Shown here: positions 11,773 through 20,581 of the stretch, piece after piece
Layout of the letters: each line of letters opens with the position of its first letter
Position numbering within the stretch: position 1 is the stretch's first letter
NCBI RefSeq assembly: GCF_023715535.1
Contig: NZ_JAMBOI010000002.1
Location: forward strand, 248,001 to 312,000
Direction of reading: 5' to 3'
DNA from: Sporosarcina luteola
GTDB lineage: Bacteria; Bacillota; Bacilli; Bacillales_A; Planococcaceae
Length of the DNA stretch: 64,000 bases
The notes under the pieces: generated by a model
What the model saw: the letters and a program-made list of their open reading frames with translations, nothing else
The model's database searches: none
Told to the model about the DNA's origin: nothing
Translations under genes and position numbers: made by a program

Positions 11773-13683
11773 TTACATTACCCTCTTAAACATCTTTTCA
11801 ATTTCATAAGTTGAGAAATGGATAAGGACTGGACGTCCATGCGGGCATGTATATGGATTCTCCGCATGCGACAGATCGTTCAGAAGTCTTTCCATGTCTG
11901 CAATCGATAAATGATGATTCGCTTTGATGGAACGCTTGCAACTCATCATGATCGCCGTCTCTTCGCGCAGCTTCCCGATATTCGTCCTCCGATTCGTCAA
12001 CACCTGTTCTATCAATTCTTCGATAAGAGTCGACGCTTCTCCTGCAGGAAACCATGCCGGATATTCTTTTACTGTATATGAGGAGGGTCCGAATTCCTCC
12101 AGAAAGACACCGACTTCATTCAGCGCTTCCAGATTCTCCTCTATTTTCACCATTTCGTCGCCAGAATAATGGAAGATGAGCGGCATTAGCAACATTTGCC
12201 TTTCATCCTCTTCCACTTTACTTAATTTCTCCCTGAAGAATTCATATTTAATACGTTCTTGAGCAGCATGCTGATCAATCATGTAAAATCCGTCTTCGTT
12301 TTGAGCGACGATGTATGTGCCATGGACTTGACCGACTGGTACGAGCGGCGGGAATCTTTTCTCCTTCTTTTCAGTTGTTGCATCTATTTCAGGAACATGC
12401 ACTTCCTGCTCAGACAGTATTTCCTGCACTTCCATTACCTTTTCGGGCTGATCCGTTTGCACTGGTTCTTGCTTGACAGGTTCGTAAACAGCTTGGAGCG
12501 GTTTCTTCTCAAACAGATTCGATTCAATTATCGACTCTTCCTGCTTAAACGGAGACACTTTCTGATCAACTTCGACCTTCTCTTGTGCTACTTCTCTTTC
12601 ATTCCCAGTAGTTGCCGGCCGGAAGTCGTTCCAGATTGTCACTTGCTCGGAGGGCATTCTCTTGACTGGTTCCCGCTTCACGGCATCGGGGACGATAATT
12701 GACCGTTTAACCGCATCTCGGACAGCCGATTTGATGAGGTCGAACAGATCGCCCTCTTTGCTCATGCGTATATGCTGTTTGGAAGGATGCACGTTGACAT
12801 CCGTCAAAAACGGGTCTGCTTCTACGTTGATGACTGCAATCGGGTACCTTCCAATTGGCAAATAGGTATGAAGGCCATCGATTACAGCCTGGTTTGCAGC
12901 ATAACTCTTTACCCATCTTCCATTGACGATGAGCGTCATATAGTTTTTGGATGCTCTTGTCATCTCGGGCAACGTGACGTATCCATCCACTTTGAAGTCG
13001 GCGTTTTCCCCTGAAAATGACACCATCTTCCGCGCGACAGCCATTCCATAGATATCCGTGAGGACTTTCCGGCGATCCCCGCTGCCTGACGTATGCAGAA
13101 CAGTCTGGCTGTGATGAGACAGCTTAAAAGCGATCTGAGGATGGCTGAGCGCCAGTCGGTTGACGAGATCGATCGTATGTCCAAGCTCTGTCTGGATCGT
13201 CTTCATATATTTCAGCCTTGCAGGCGTGTTATAGAAAAGTTGTGAAACCGTCATATCGGTCCCTTTTCTGAATGCTGCATTGGATTGTTTGATCACAATT
13301 CCGCCGTCCAGCTGCACTTCCGTACCTTCTGTTTCACCGTCAGACGTGAAGAGGCTGACCTTGGATACGGAAGCGATACTAGCGAGCGCCTCTCCTCTGA
13401 ATCCAAGAGTCCTGATCCGGAACAGGTCATGTTCATTCGATATTTTGCTCGTTGCATGGCGCTCAAATGCAAGGACGGCATCGTGACGTGACATCCCTTT
13501 TCCATTATCTGTCACCCGAATAGACGTGAGCCCTGCTTCCTCAAGCGCAATCTCAATCGAAGTGCTGCCCGCGTCAATCGAGTTCTCTACCAATTCCTTC
13601 ACAATCGAAGCCGGTCGCTCGACGACTTCCCCTGCTGCGATTTTATTGGACAATGAATCGTCCATGACTGAAATGATATCCAC
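11773..13683 (-). CDS. mutL: DNA mismatch repair protein MutL
   Basis: Mismatch-repair mediator with latent nicking endonuclease activity, 636 residues. The GHKL ATPase domain (about 1-330) shows ENSIDAG, DNGKGM and GFRGEALASI. A low-complexity linker (about 345-440) leads to the C-terminal dimerisation/endonuclease domain with the metal-binding DQHAAQERIKYE motif, typical of organisms lacking MutH. The start is a GTG five bases after AAGGAGGG. It lies 63 bp after mutS and is probably cotranscribed with it. Confidence 0.97.
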   Translation of the reverse strand: MDIISVMDDSLSNKIAAGEVVERPASIVKELVENSIDAGSTSIEIALEEAGLTSIRVTDNGKGMSRHDAVLAFERHATSKISNEHDLFRIRTLGFRGEALASIASVSKVSLFTSDGETEGTEVQLDGGIVIKQSNAAFRKGTDMTVSQLFYNTPARLKYMKTIQTELGHTIDLVNRLALSHPQIAFKLSHHSQTVLHTSGSGDRRKVLTDIYGMAVARKMVSFSGENADFKVDGYVTLPEMTRASKNYMTLIVNGRWVKSYAANQAVIDGLHTYLPIGRYPIAVINVEADPFLTDVNVHPSKQHIRMSKEGDLFDLIKSAVRDAVKRSIIVPDAVKREPVKRMPSEQVTIWNDFRPATTGNEREVAQEKVEVDQKVSPFKQEESIIESNLFEKKPLQAVYEPVKQEPVQTDQPEKVMEVQEILSEQEVHVPEIDATTEKKEKRFPPLVPVGQVHGTYIVAQNEDGFYMIDQHAAQERIKYEFFREKLSKVEEDERQMLLMPLIFHYSGDEMVKIEENLEALNEVGVFLEEFGPSSYTVKEYPAWFPAGEASTLIEELIEQVLTNRRTNIGKLREETAIMMSCKRSIKANHHLSIADMERLLNDLSHAENPYTCPHGRPVLIHFSTYEIEKMFKRVM

Positions 13684-13746
13684 TAGATCCCTCCTTTTTG
13701 TCTTTTTGTCGTAGTAATGAATTCAATAGGCACCGGACACTATTGG

Positions 13747-16317
13747 TCAGTCCGCTTTAGTAGATGCACTCAATTGTTTTTGCCAATCTAGGATTAAGTT
13801 CATCGCCTGCATAGGCGTCATGTTCAATAAGTCCGCCTGTTTCATCTGATCTAGAACATCGATATCCAATTCAGATATCGAAGCAGTTTCTTCCTGCAAG
13901 TCGAAGAACGTCAATTGTTCGGATGCCGAAGTCGCGGCACCGAACTGTTCTGCGCTTTCAAAAGCATCAAGCAGCTCTTTCGCACGGACTACAATCGACT
14001 CCGGAAGGCCAGCCAGTTGGGCAACGTGAATCCCGTAGCTCTTATCCGCCGGCCCAGCCATCACTTTGTGGAGGAAGACGACTCTCCCTTCCTGCTCCAT
14101 AGCGGCTACATGGACATTCGAGAGCCTTTCCAATTCCATGTCAAGCTTTGTGAGCTCATGATAATGTGTTGAAAACAATGTGTTTGCGCCAATTTCATCA
14201 TGGATGAATTCCATCATCGCCTGAGCAAGCGACATTCCATCGTACGTAGATGTTCCTCTGCCGATTTCATCGAAGAGAAGCAAGCTGTTTCCGGTCGCAT
14301 TTGCAATTGCATATTTTGATTCCATCATTTCCATCATGAACGTACTTTGGCCGGATGCAAGGTCATCCGCCGCCCCGATTCTCGTGAATATCTGATCCGT
14401 AACGGGAAGAATTGCAGATTCGCATGGCACATAGCAGCCGATTTGAGCCATGATGACCGTCAAAGCGACTTGACGCATGAATGTACTTTTACCAGACATA
14501 TTCGGCCCGGTGATGAGCAGCATGTTTGCCTCTTCGGTCAATGTGCAGCTGTTCGGAACATATAATGAATGATCCATCATCTTCTCTACGACCGGATGTC
14601 TTCCGTTTTTTATTTCCAATGCCCGTCCGTCATGGAACTGCGGTCTGACGAACCGTTGCTTTTCGGACACCTCAGCGAATGAAAGTAGTACATCCAGCTC
14701 AGACAGGATACTTGCCAAATGCTGGACTCTGCGGATATGGTCTTTCATTTCATCACGCACAGCACAGAAAAGGCTATATTCAAGCTCCTGACCTTCAGCC
14801 TCGGCGTTCAGGATCAAATCTTCCTTCTCTTTCAACTCGGACGTAATATAGCGCTCCGCATTAGCAAGGGTCTGCTTACGTTCATAGCGGGTCAAATCTG
14901 CCAGATGGATATTAGATTTCGTAATTTCAATGAAATAGCCGAAAATGCGGTTGTAGCCGATTTTCAGGTTTTTAATACCTGTGCGTTCCCGTTCATCACG
15001 TTCGAGCCCCGCTAGCCATTCCTTGCCGTTTCTCGAAGCATCCCTATATTGATCAAGCTTTTCGTTATAGCCGTCTTTAATGATGCCGCCTTCTTTTACA
15101 GAAATAGGCGGATTTTCCGCTATCGACTTCTCCAACAAACCGAGTGCTTCCGTACACGGATCAATCTGCTCGGAAAAACGCTGCAGACGCTCGTGGCCGG
15201 ATTGCTCCAGCGCATTTTTCAAATGAGGCACACATCGCAGGGAATTACGCAGCTGCGCTAGATCTCTTCCGCTGGCACTTCCCATGGAGATCCTGCCTGA
15301 CAAACGTTCAAGGTCATATACTTCTTTCAACGATGTTTTCAAATCGTCACGAAGAAAGTAATCCTCAATCAAGTCCGACACGATTGTCAGTCTGTCCTCA
15401 ATAGCAGTCCTGTCCGCAAGAGGCTGATGAATCCAAATTCTCAGTTTCCGGGCACCCATCGCTGTTGAAGTCTCGTCCAGAAGCCAGAATAGAGTTCCTT
15501 CCTTGCTTCCATTCCGGATTGATTGGACTAGCTCAAGATTGCGCATCGAATTGGCATCGATTGATAGTTTGCCTGACTTCTGTATGTATTCAAAAGGACG
15601 TAAGTGCTCCAAAGAGGACTTTTGAGTACGTTTCAAATAAGAAATCAGTATGTCGCACGCCTCACCCAACTCAAGCGGGACTTGCGATTGGTTGTCTTTA
15701 GAGCTATCATCACTATCCCCATTTTCCATAGAGAGGACAATATCCCTTTTGGCCATCCATTCATTCAAGCTAATATGCAATCGTTCCCGGACAACAATCT
15801 CTTTCATTCCAAGTGCCTCAATCTCGGCAATCAATGTTCGCTCATCACCTGTAACGATTTCCGCTTTCCCCTCACCTGTAGCAAGATCGACATAGGCTAA
15901 CGCATAACGCCTTTCATCCAACTGGTCAGCAGCCCCGATGAAATGATTTGCATTGGCATCCAAGGATTTCCCTTCAGTAATCGTGCCCGGCGTGACAACT
16001 TTAACGACTTCCCGTTTCACAATCCCTTTCGCTGCCCTAGGGTCCTCCGTCTGTTCGCAGATCGCCACTTTATGGCCTTTTGAGACCAATGTCTCAATGT
16101 AGCCTTCCGCTGAGTGGTAAGGCACTCCGCACATCGGGATTTTGTCCGTGCTACCGCCATCCCTGCTCGTCAATGTAATTTCCAGGATATTGGATGCTTC
16201 TATCGCATCGTTGAAAAACAGTTCATAGAAGTCTCCTAAACGGAAAAAGAGGAACGCATCCTCATGTTCCGCTTTCACTTGTAAGTATTGTTGAATCATT
16301 GGTGTGTATGTAGTCAT
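13747..16317 (-). CDS. mutS: DNA mismatch recognition protein MutS
   Basis: Binds mismatches and small loops and recruits MutL. 856 residues, MutS1 type. The N-terminal mismatch-recognition wedge is visible as FFRLGDFYELF near residue 24; connector, lever and clamp domains follow; the ABC-type ATPase has the P-loop GPNMSGKST and the DEIGRGTSTYDG motif. The extreme C-terminus includes LTFFDL, resembling a beta-clamp-binding motif. First gene of the mutS-mutL pair, 118 bp after cotE, separated from it by a terminator. Confidence 0.98.
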   Translation of the reverse strand: MTTYTPMIQQYLQVKAEHEDAFLFFRLGDFYELFFNDAIEASNILEITLTSRDGGSTDKIPMCGVPYHSAEGYIETLVSKGHKVAICEQTEDPRAAKGIVKREVVKVVTPGTITEGKSLDANANHFIGAADQLDERRYALAYVDLATGEGKAEIVTGDERTLIAEIEALGMKEIVVRERLHISLNEWMAKRDIVLSMENGDSDDSSKDNQSQVPLELGEACDILISYLKRTQKSSLEHLRPFEYIQKSGKLSIDANSMRNLELVQSIRNGSKEGTLFWLLDETSTAMGARKLRIWIHQPLADRTAIEDRLTIVSDLIEDYFLRDDLKTSLKEVYDLERLSGRISMGSASGRDLAQLRNSLRCVPHLKNALEQSGHERLQRFSEQIDPCTEALGLLEKSIAENPPISVKEGGIIKDGYNEKLDQYRDASRNGKEWLAGLERDERERTGIKNLKIGYNRIFGYFIEITKSNIHLADLTRYERKQTLANAERYITSELKEKEDLILNAEAEGQELEYSLFCAVRDEMKDHIRRVQHLASILSELDVLLSFAEVSEKQRFVRPQFHDGRALEIKNGRHPVVEKMMDHSLYVPNSCTLTEEANMLLITGPNMSGKSTFMRQVALTVIMAQIGCYVPCESAILPVTDQIFTRIGAADDLASGQSTFMMEMMESKYAIANATGNSLLLFDEIGRGTSTYDGMSLAQAMMEFIHDEIGANTLFSTHYHELTKLDMELERLSNVHVAAMEQEGRVVFLHKVMAGPADKSYGIHVAQLAGLPESIVVRAKELLDAFESAEQFGAATSASEQLTFFDLQEETASISELDIDVLDQMKQADLLNMTPMQAMNLILDWQKQLSASTKAD

Positions 16318-16406
16318 TCCAGAACCTCGCTAATCTTGCATTTTCTTATATTATATCAAAACATGCTGCTTCAAAGTAACAATGTGAAAAAGCCGGAGTT
16401 ATCACA

Positions 16407-16437
16407 ATAAAAAAAAGCCGGATGCTCCTTCCGGCTT
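16407..16437 (-). terminator. cotE terminator
   Basis: AAGCCGGA/TCCGGCTT arms (16415-16422 and 16430-16437) followed on the minus strand by TTTTTTTTATTG; the stem begins in the cotE stop codon. Confidence 0.9.
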
Positions 16438-17014
16438 AAAACGGGCGTGAATCTTTTCCTCTGTCCTCATGGCGCTTCTCTTCGTCTGCTTTGTGGTGGT
16501 CATGTTCATGGCTGTGGCCATGATGAGAAGAAGATTCGTCCTTGAATGACCATTCCTCTTCAAATTGATGTGGATGGACAGTGATACACACTTTTGTTTC
16601 ACCAACGACTTCCGCTACCAATTCCCTTTCCACTTTAATGATGAATTTTTCACCGCATTCCGAGATGAGCGCTTCTGTGCAATTAGGATGCTGGACAACG
16701 TTTACGATGATTTCTTCTTGGCCGGATACCGGTTCGTCCCGATAGTGGAGCCTGATCTTATCCTTATACGGCACCGATTCCGAAAAGACGGATGTTTTTG
16801 AGTGGTCATGGTGCGAATACCATACATTCACGTCAAACTTACCTGTCACTTCGATGTATCGCCCCACTTTTTTCGCATGATGCGTGTGGTTGATCACCCA
16901 ACAGCCCAATATGCTTGATGGATTATTCGGCGGCTTCAGAGAGACATTCGATTCCGTCCGCAGCTTCCCTTTTGCAATGACTGCCTTCGTCACAATTTGC
17001 CGTAAATTCTTCAG
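16436..17014 (-). CDS. cotE: spore coat morphogenetic protein CotE
   Basis: Morphogenetic protein that organises the outer spore coat in the mother cell. Conserved motifs PSSILGCWVINH, VNVWYS and VAEVVGETKV identify CotE. The start appears to be CTG at 17014: it lies seven bases after AAGGAGG, and the residues it adds (KNLRQIVTKAV) align with the B. subtilis N-terminus (SEYREIITKAV). The only later candidate, GTG at 16993, has no ribosome binding site, and an in-frame stop upstream leaves no ATG. From the CTG the protein has 192 residues. The C-terminus is histidine-rich (SHHGHSHEHDHHK) where the B. subtilis protein, from memory, is acidic. A sigma-K-like promoter precedes it. Confidence 0.92.
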   Translation of the reverse strand: MKNLRQIVTKAVIAKGKLRTESNVSLKPPNNPSSILGCWVINHTHHAKKVGRYIEVTGKFDVNVWYSHHDHSKTSVFSESVPYKDKIRLHYRDEPVSGQEEIIVNVVQHPNCTEALISECGEKFIIKVERELVAEVVGETKVCITVHPHQFEEEWSFKDESSSHHGHSHEHDHHKADEEKRHEDRGKDSRPF

Positions 17015-17042
17015 TTCGTTTCCTCCTTCGTTAACGTCTATT

Positions 17043-17070
17043 TATCCTATGCACCAGAAGCCCAGAAAGT
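17043..17070 (-). promoter_or_regulatory. sigma-K/sigma-E-like promoter of cotE
   Basis: Minus-strand AC (17069-17070), 17 bp, CATAGGATA (17043-17051) fits the sigma-K pattern AC-N16/17-CATANNNTA. It starts directly after the ymcA terminator and lies about 30 bp upstream of the cotE start. Mother-cell expression is expected for this gene; sigma-E shares part of the -10, so the factor is not settled. Confidence 0.6.
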
Positions 17071-17071
17071 G

Positions 17072-17106
17072 AAAAAAACCGACGAGGAAATTATCCTCAT
17101 CGGTTT
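17072..17106 (-). terminator. ymcA (ricA) terminator
   Basis: 13-nt arms (17076-17088 and 17094-17106, one G-U pair) separated by 5 nt and followed on the minus strand by TTTTTTT. It separates miaB-ymcA transcription from cotE. Confidence 0.92.
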
Positions 17107-17109
17107 ACA

Positions 17110-17544
17110 TTATGATAACGGCTTATGCTGCGTACTTCTGACATATGAACCAGTTTCACCGCGACGTACATCTCCGCCTGTAGATTCAATAATTTCATCC
17201 GTCACACTATTGGCAATCGTGTTCGACACTAACTGGAGTAGTTGGTTCACGTCAAGCTGAGATTGCTTGAATTCTTGTACAATCGGAACTTCGTCGATTT
17301 CCGCTTGAATCGTTTCGATCTTTCCTTCAATGATTGCAAGTGCCCTCTCTTTTTCATACATTTGGAAGTTAACCGCTTGTGTTTGTAATGATTTTAAGCT
17401 CGCGATTTTTTCACGGATTTTTTGATTTTCATTGATTTGTGCTTCTGCACGTTTGAAGAATTCGACTTGCTCTGTATTTGCGATCATATGCGCAATTTCC
17501 CGGGCCTTTTCGATTATCTCTTCTTTTGTAAAATTTCTTTTCAT
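17110..17544 (-). CDS. ymcA: RicA/YmcA, RicAFT complex subunit
   Basis: Member of the YlbF/YmcA family; with YlbF (RicF) and YaaT (RicT) it forms a complex that directs RNase Y cleavage and is needed for competence, biofilm formation and sporulation in B. subtilis. 144 residues, mostly helical, with the family core [14 protein letters not shown] and [14 protein letters not shown]. The protein has no cysteine at all, whereas from memory the B. subtilis protein has a C-terminal cysteine implicated in iron-sulfur ligation by the complex. The ATG overlaps the miaB stop (ATGA), so it is the distal gene of the miaB operon. Confidence 0.93.
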   Translation of the reverse strand: MKRNFTKEEIIEKAREIAHMIANTEQVEFFKRAEAQINENQKIREKIASLKSLQTQAVNFQMYEKERALAIIEGKIETIQAEIDEVPIVQEFKQSQLDVNQLLQLVSNTIANSVTDEIIESTGGDVRRGETGSYVRSTQHKPLS

Positions 17545-19094
17545 TTTGACATCACCTTTTCCTCTTCTACGACGCCAATGAATTCGCCGTCAAGCGACCA
17601 TGTTTTGGCTTCGATTATTTTTATATTGACAATTTCTCCGATCACAGAACGTGGCGCTTTGAAATTGACAAGTTTATTCTTCTCTGTATAACCGGCAAGC
17701 ACATCGGGATTCCTTTTACTCTCTCCCTCGACTAGTACCTTGACTGTTTTACCTTGATATGGCTTCATCGCTTCCGCCGACATCTCATTGACGAGCTTGT
17801 TCAGGCGTTGCAGACGTTCCTTTTTCACTTCCATAGGAATATTGTCCACCATCTTTGCAGCAGGCGTACCTTCGCGTGGAGAATAAATATATGTATACGC
17901 CATTTCAAATCCTACTTCTTTGTACAAAGAAAGCGTTTCTTCAAATTGCTCGTCCGTCTCGTTCGGGAAGCCGACAATGATATCCGTTGTTAAAGTGACA
18001 TTCGGAATAGCCGCCTTAATTTTAGAGACCAGTTCCAAAAACTGTTCCCTTGAATACTTCCGTGCCATGATTTTCAAGATATCGCTTGAACCCGATTGCA
18101 CAGGCAAATGGATATGATCAAGCAAGTTACCGCCTTTTGCAAGCACTTCAATGAGATGGTCGTCGAAATCCCTAGGGTGGCTCGTAGTAAAGCGGATACG
18201 CGGAATATCGATCTTGCGAAGGTCATCCATCAAATCACCTAGGCGGTAATCGATATCATCGAAATCTTTGCCGTACGCATTGACGTTTTGCCCGAGAAGC
18301 ATGATTTCCTTATATCCATGAGCGGCAAGCTGCCGAACTTCCTGGATGATATCTTGCGGACGTCTGCTGCGCTCTTTCCCGCGCGTGTACGGTACGATGC
18401 AATATGTGCAAAACTTATCACAGCCGTACATGATGTTGACCCATGCTTTTATATTGCCATGGCGCACTTTGGGAAGGTTTTCAATGATATCTCCTTCCTT
18501 CGACCATACTTCGATGACCATTTCCTTCGACATATATGCTTCGTGAAGAATATTCGGCAATCTATGGATATTATGCGTGCCGAAAATCATATCGACTTGA
18601 TCGTATGTCTTCAAGATTCTATTGACGACCGACTCTTCCTGTGACATGCAACCGCAGACGCCAATGAGCAGATCCGGCTTTTCAAGCTTCAACGGCTTCA
18701 GATGTCCCAGTTCACCGAACACCTTGTTTTCTGCATTTTCACGGATTGCGCATGTGTTCAATAGAATGACATCCGCGTCGTTCACAGTGTCCGTGGCTTC
18801 GTAACCCAAACCCGTGAAAATGCCCGCCATTACCTCGGTATCGTGTTCGTTCATTTGACAACCGTATGTACGTATATAAAACTTACGTCCAGCACCCATG
18901 TCAAGAAAGCGCTCTTCAATTTGAAAATCGTCGTGGTAGGAAATTTCTTCTTTCCCACGCTTTTTAGCATCCTTTAAAGATGGAGGTGTATAGACAGTTT
19001 CAAAATATTTACTATAGTCCTTTTCCGGTGCAGATGCAGTTTTCACTGTAGCCGGTTTGACAAGCCCGGCTTCCAGGCGTTGTTCTTCATTCAT
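17541..19094 (-). CDS. miaB: tRNA-2-methylthio-N6-dimethylallyladenosine synthase
   Basis: Radical SAM methylthiotransferase completing ms2i6A37 on tRNA. 517 residues. After a Firmicute N-terminal extension comes the UPF0004 domain with YGCQMNEHD carrying one cysteine of the second cluster, the radical SAM CxxxCxxC in CDKFCTYC, and a C-terminal TRAM domain. The ATG at 19094 has AAAGGGGA upstream; the longer frame has no start signal. First gene of the miaB-ymcA pair; its partner enzyme MiaA is about 10 kb away. Confidence 0.96.
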   Translation of the reverse strand: MNEEQRLEAGLVKPATVKTASAPEKDYSKYFETVYTPPSLKDAKKRGKEEISYHDDFQIEERFLDMGAGRKFYIRTYGCQMNEHDTEVMAGIFTGLGYEATDTVNDADVILLNTCAIRENAENKVFGELGHLKPLKLEKPDLLIGVCGCMSQEESVVNRILKTYDQVDMIFGTHNIHRLPNILHEAYMSKEMVIEVWSKEGDIIENLPKVRHGNIKAWVNIMYGCDKFCTYCIVPYTRGKERSRRPQDIIQEVRQLAAHGYKEIMLLGQNVNAYGKDFDDIDYRLGDLMDDLRKIDIPRIRFTTSHPRDFDDHLIEVLAKGGNLLDHIHLPVQSGSSDILKIMARKYSREQFLELVSKIKAAIPNVTLTTDIIVGFPNETDEQFEETLSLYKEVGFEMAYTYIYSPREGTPAAKMVDNIPMEVKKERLQRLNKLVNEMSAEAMKPYQGKTVKVLVEGESKRNPDVLAGYTEKNKLVNFKAPRSVIGEIVNIKIIEAKTWSLDGEFIGVVEEEKVMSK

Positions 19095-19275
19095 GCAAAA
19101 ACTTCCCCTTTCTTCAAACTTTGTGGGAATTGAACAGATTGACTTCATTATACATGAACATCTTATCACTTTGAAGTGGCTAAATTCTTTCATTTCCGGA
19201 ATTGTAGGTGTTTTGGGCAACTGTGTGACAGCGGGGGCTTGCTAAAGACGCGAGGCGGCTGGAATTTGACGCGAT

Positions 19276-19322
19276 TATAAAAAGCTGTCGAGAAAGTCAT
19301 TATTAAGACTTTTTCGACAGCT
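19276..19322 (-). terminator. spoVS terminator
   Basis: 16-nt arms (19283-19298 and 19307-19322, one mismatch) with an 8-nt loop, followed on the minus strand by TTTTTATAATC. The rest of the 243-bp miaB-spoVS gap shows nothing I can support. Confidence 0.9.
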
Positions 19323-19337
19323 CTTATTTTATTGCAC

Positions 19338-19610
19338 TTAATTTCTTTTTCTTTTTTCAACTAACAGCTTCAATGCCGTTCTGCCTTCGCCGTTAATTTC
19401 AATATCGGTAAATGCCGGTGCGCAAACGAGGTCGCTTCCGCTTGGGGCGACAAATCCCCGTGCTATTGCGACTGCTTTGATGGCTTGGTTCAATGCGCCT
19501 GCACCGACAGCCTGCATTTCTGCGTACCCTTGATCCCTGATCACCGCTACGAGTGCTCCTGCGACGGAATTCGGATTAGAGCGGGATGATACTTTCAATG
19601 GACTCACCAT
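19338..19610 (-). CDS. spoVS: stage V sporulation protein S
   Basis: Small Alba-superfamily protein, 90 residues, needed for stage V of sporulation in B. subtilis, where mutants are blocked around coat assembly and peptidoglycan synthesis. The sequence is strongly conserved: PNSVAGALVAVIRDQG, AVGAGALNQAIKAVAIARGF and the C-terminal PAFTDIEINGEGRTALKL. The ATG has AAGGAGG five bases upstream. It follows ymdB by 84 bp and has its own strong terminator. I could not identify a sigma-H promoter convincingly. Confidence 0.97.
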   Translation of the reverse strand: MVSPLKVSSRSNPNSVAGALVAVIRDQGYAEMQAVGAGALNQAIKAVAIARGFVAPSGSDLVCAPAFTDIEINGEGRTALKLLVEKRKRN

Positions 19611-19694
19611 GTTTCCTCCTTGTTTTCACGATGTCTATGGAATGTATTTATCCATAAGTCATCTTATGAAAAGAAAGAGATGATTAGACGCACA

Positions 19695-20492
19695 TCATGC
19701 TTCGAATCGATGATCCTCATTAATCATAATGCGCTCGATTGCGACCGCTTTCCCGGTTTGGTCATTCAACTCAACATACAACCCGTTCAATTGGGCGCGT
19801 CCTCTTTTCGGCACTTCAAATCGGACAGGCAAATTCGTACGGAAACGGTAGATGACATCCTCTTTCTTCATTCCTAAGATTTCATCATACGGTCCAGTCA
19901 TTCCGGCATCCGTCAAATATGCCGTACCGCCTGGCAATATTCGCTCATCCGCCGTTTGAACATGAGTATGGGTCCCTACGACTACAGATGCTTTTCCGTC
20001 CAAATGCCATCCCATTGCAATCTTTTCACTCGTCGCTTCTGCATGGAAATCAACGAAGATGAGCGGAGATAGTTGGCCGGCCTTTTCAATCAATTCCTCG
20101 GCCTTGTCAAACGGATCGCCATGTGGAGGAAGGAAGGTACGGCCATGCAAATTGATGACTGACAACGTCACGCCATTTTTTGTAATTGTCGTCATCCCTT
20201 TTCCTGGAGCCTCATCTGAAAAATTCGCTGGACGAATCAAGTAATCTGTTTCATCAATGAAATCGTATATTTCCTTTTGGTCCCACGTATGGTTGCCCAT
20301 TGTTACGATATCGACTCCCGAACGGAGTAGATCATCGTAAATCGCTCTTGTAATGCCTCTTCCGGATGCGGCATTTTCACCGTTGGCGATGACTACATCC
20401 GCCTTGTATTTTCGTTTCAATCGTGCGATATGATCAAACACCATGTCCCTTCCGATTGATCCTACAATATCACCTATAAAAATTACCTTCAT
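19695..20492 (-). CDS. ymdB: YmdB metallophosphoesterase
   Basis: Calcineurin-like phosphodiesterase of the YmdB family (2',3'-cyclic nucleotide phosphodiesterase activity reported), influencing biofilm and motility decisions in B. subtilis. 265 residues. Metal-ligand motifs are visible in order: FIGDIVG, NGENA, GNHTWD, DFHAEATSEK and GTHTHVQTAD. The start is the ATG at 20492 behind AAAGAGGT; a TTG three codons earlier is less likely. It follows rny but a strong terminator separates the two, so it may rely on read-through or an unseen promoter. Confidence 0.96.
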   Translation of the reverse strand: MKVIFIGDIVGSIGRDMVFDHIARLKRKYKADVVIANGENAASGRGITRAIYDDLLRSGVDIVTMGNHTWDQKEIYDFIDETDYLIRPANFSDEAPGKGMTTITKNGVTLSVINLHGRTFLPPHGDPFDKAEELIEKAGQLSPLIFVDFHAEATSEKIAMGWHLDGKASVVVGTHTHVQTADERILPGGTAYLTDAGMTGPYDEILGMKKEDVIYRFRTNLPVRFEVPKRGRAQLNGLYVELNDQTGKAVAIERIMINEDHRFEA

Positions 20493-20534
20493 TTTTTGCA
20501 ACCTCTTTCTACTAATAAGAACTTAATTTGAAAT

Positions 20535-20579
20535 GATAAGAAAATGACTCCTGGACCATGGATGGACAGGAGTCATTTT
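20535..20579 (-). terminator. rny terminator
   Basis: Perfect 13-bp arms (AAAATGACTCCTG at 20541-20553 and its complement at 20567-20579) with a 13-nt loop, directly after the rny stop; the A/T ends of the stem supply the U-tract (TTTTCTTATC). Confidence 0.88.
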
Positions 20580-20581
20580 CA

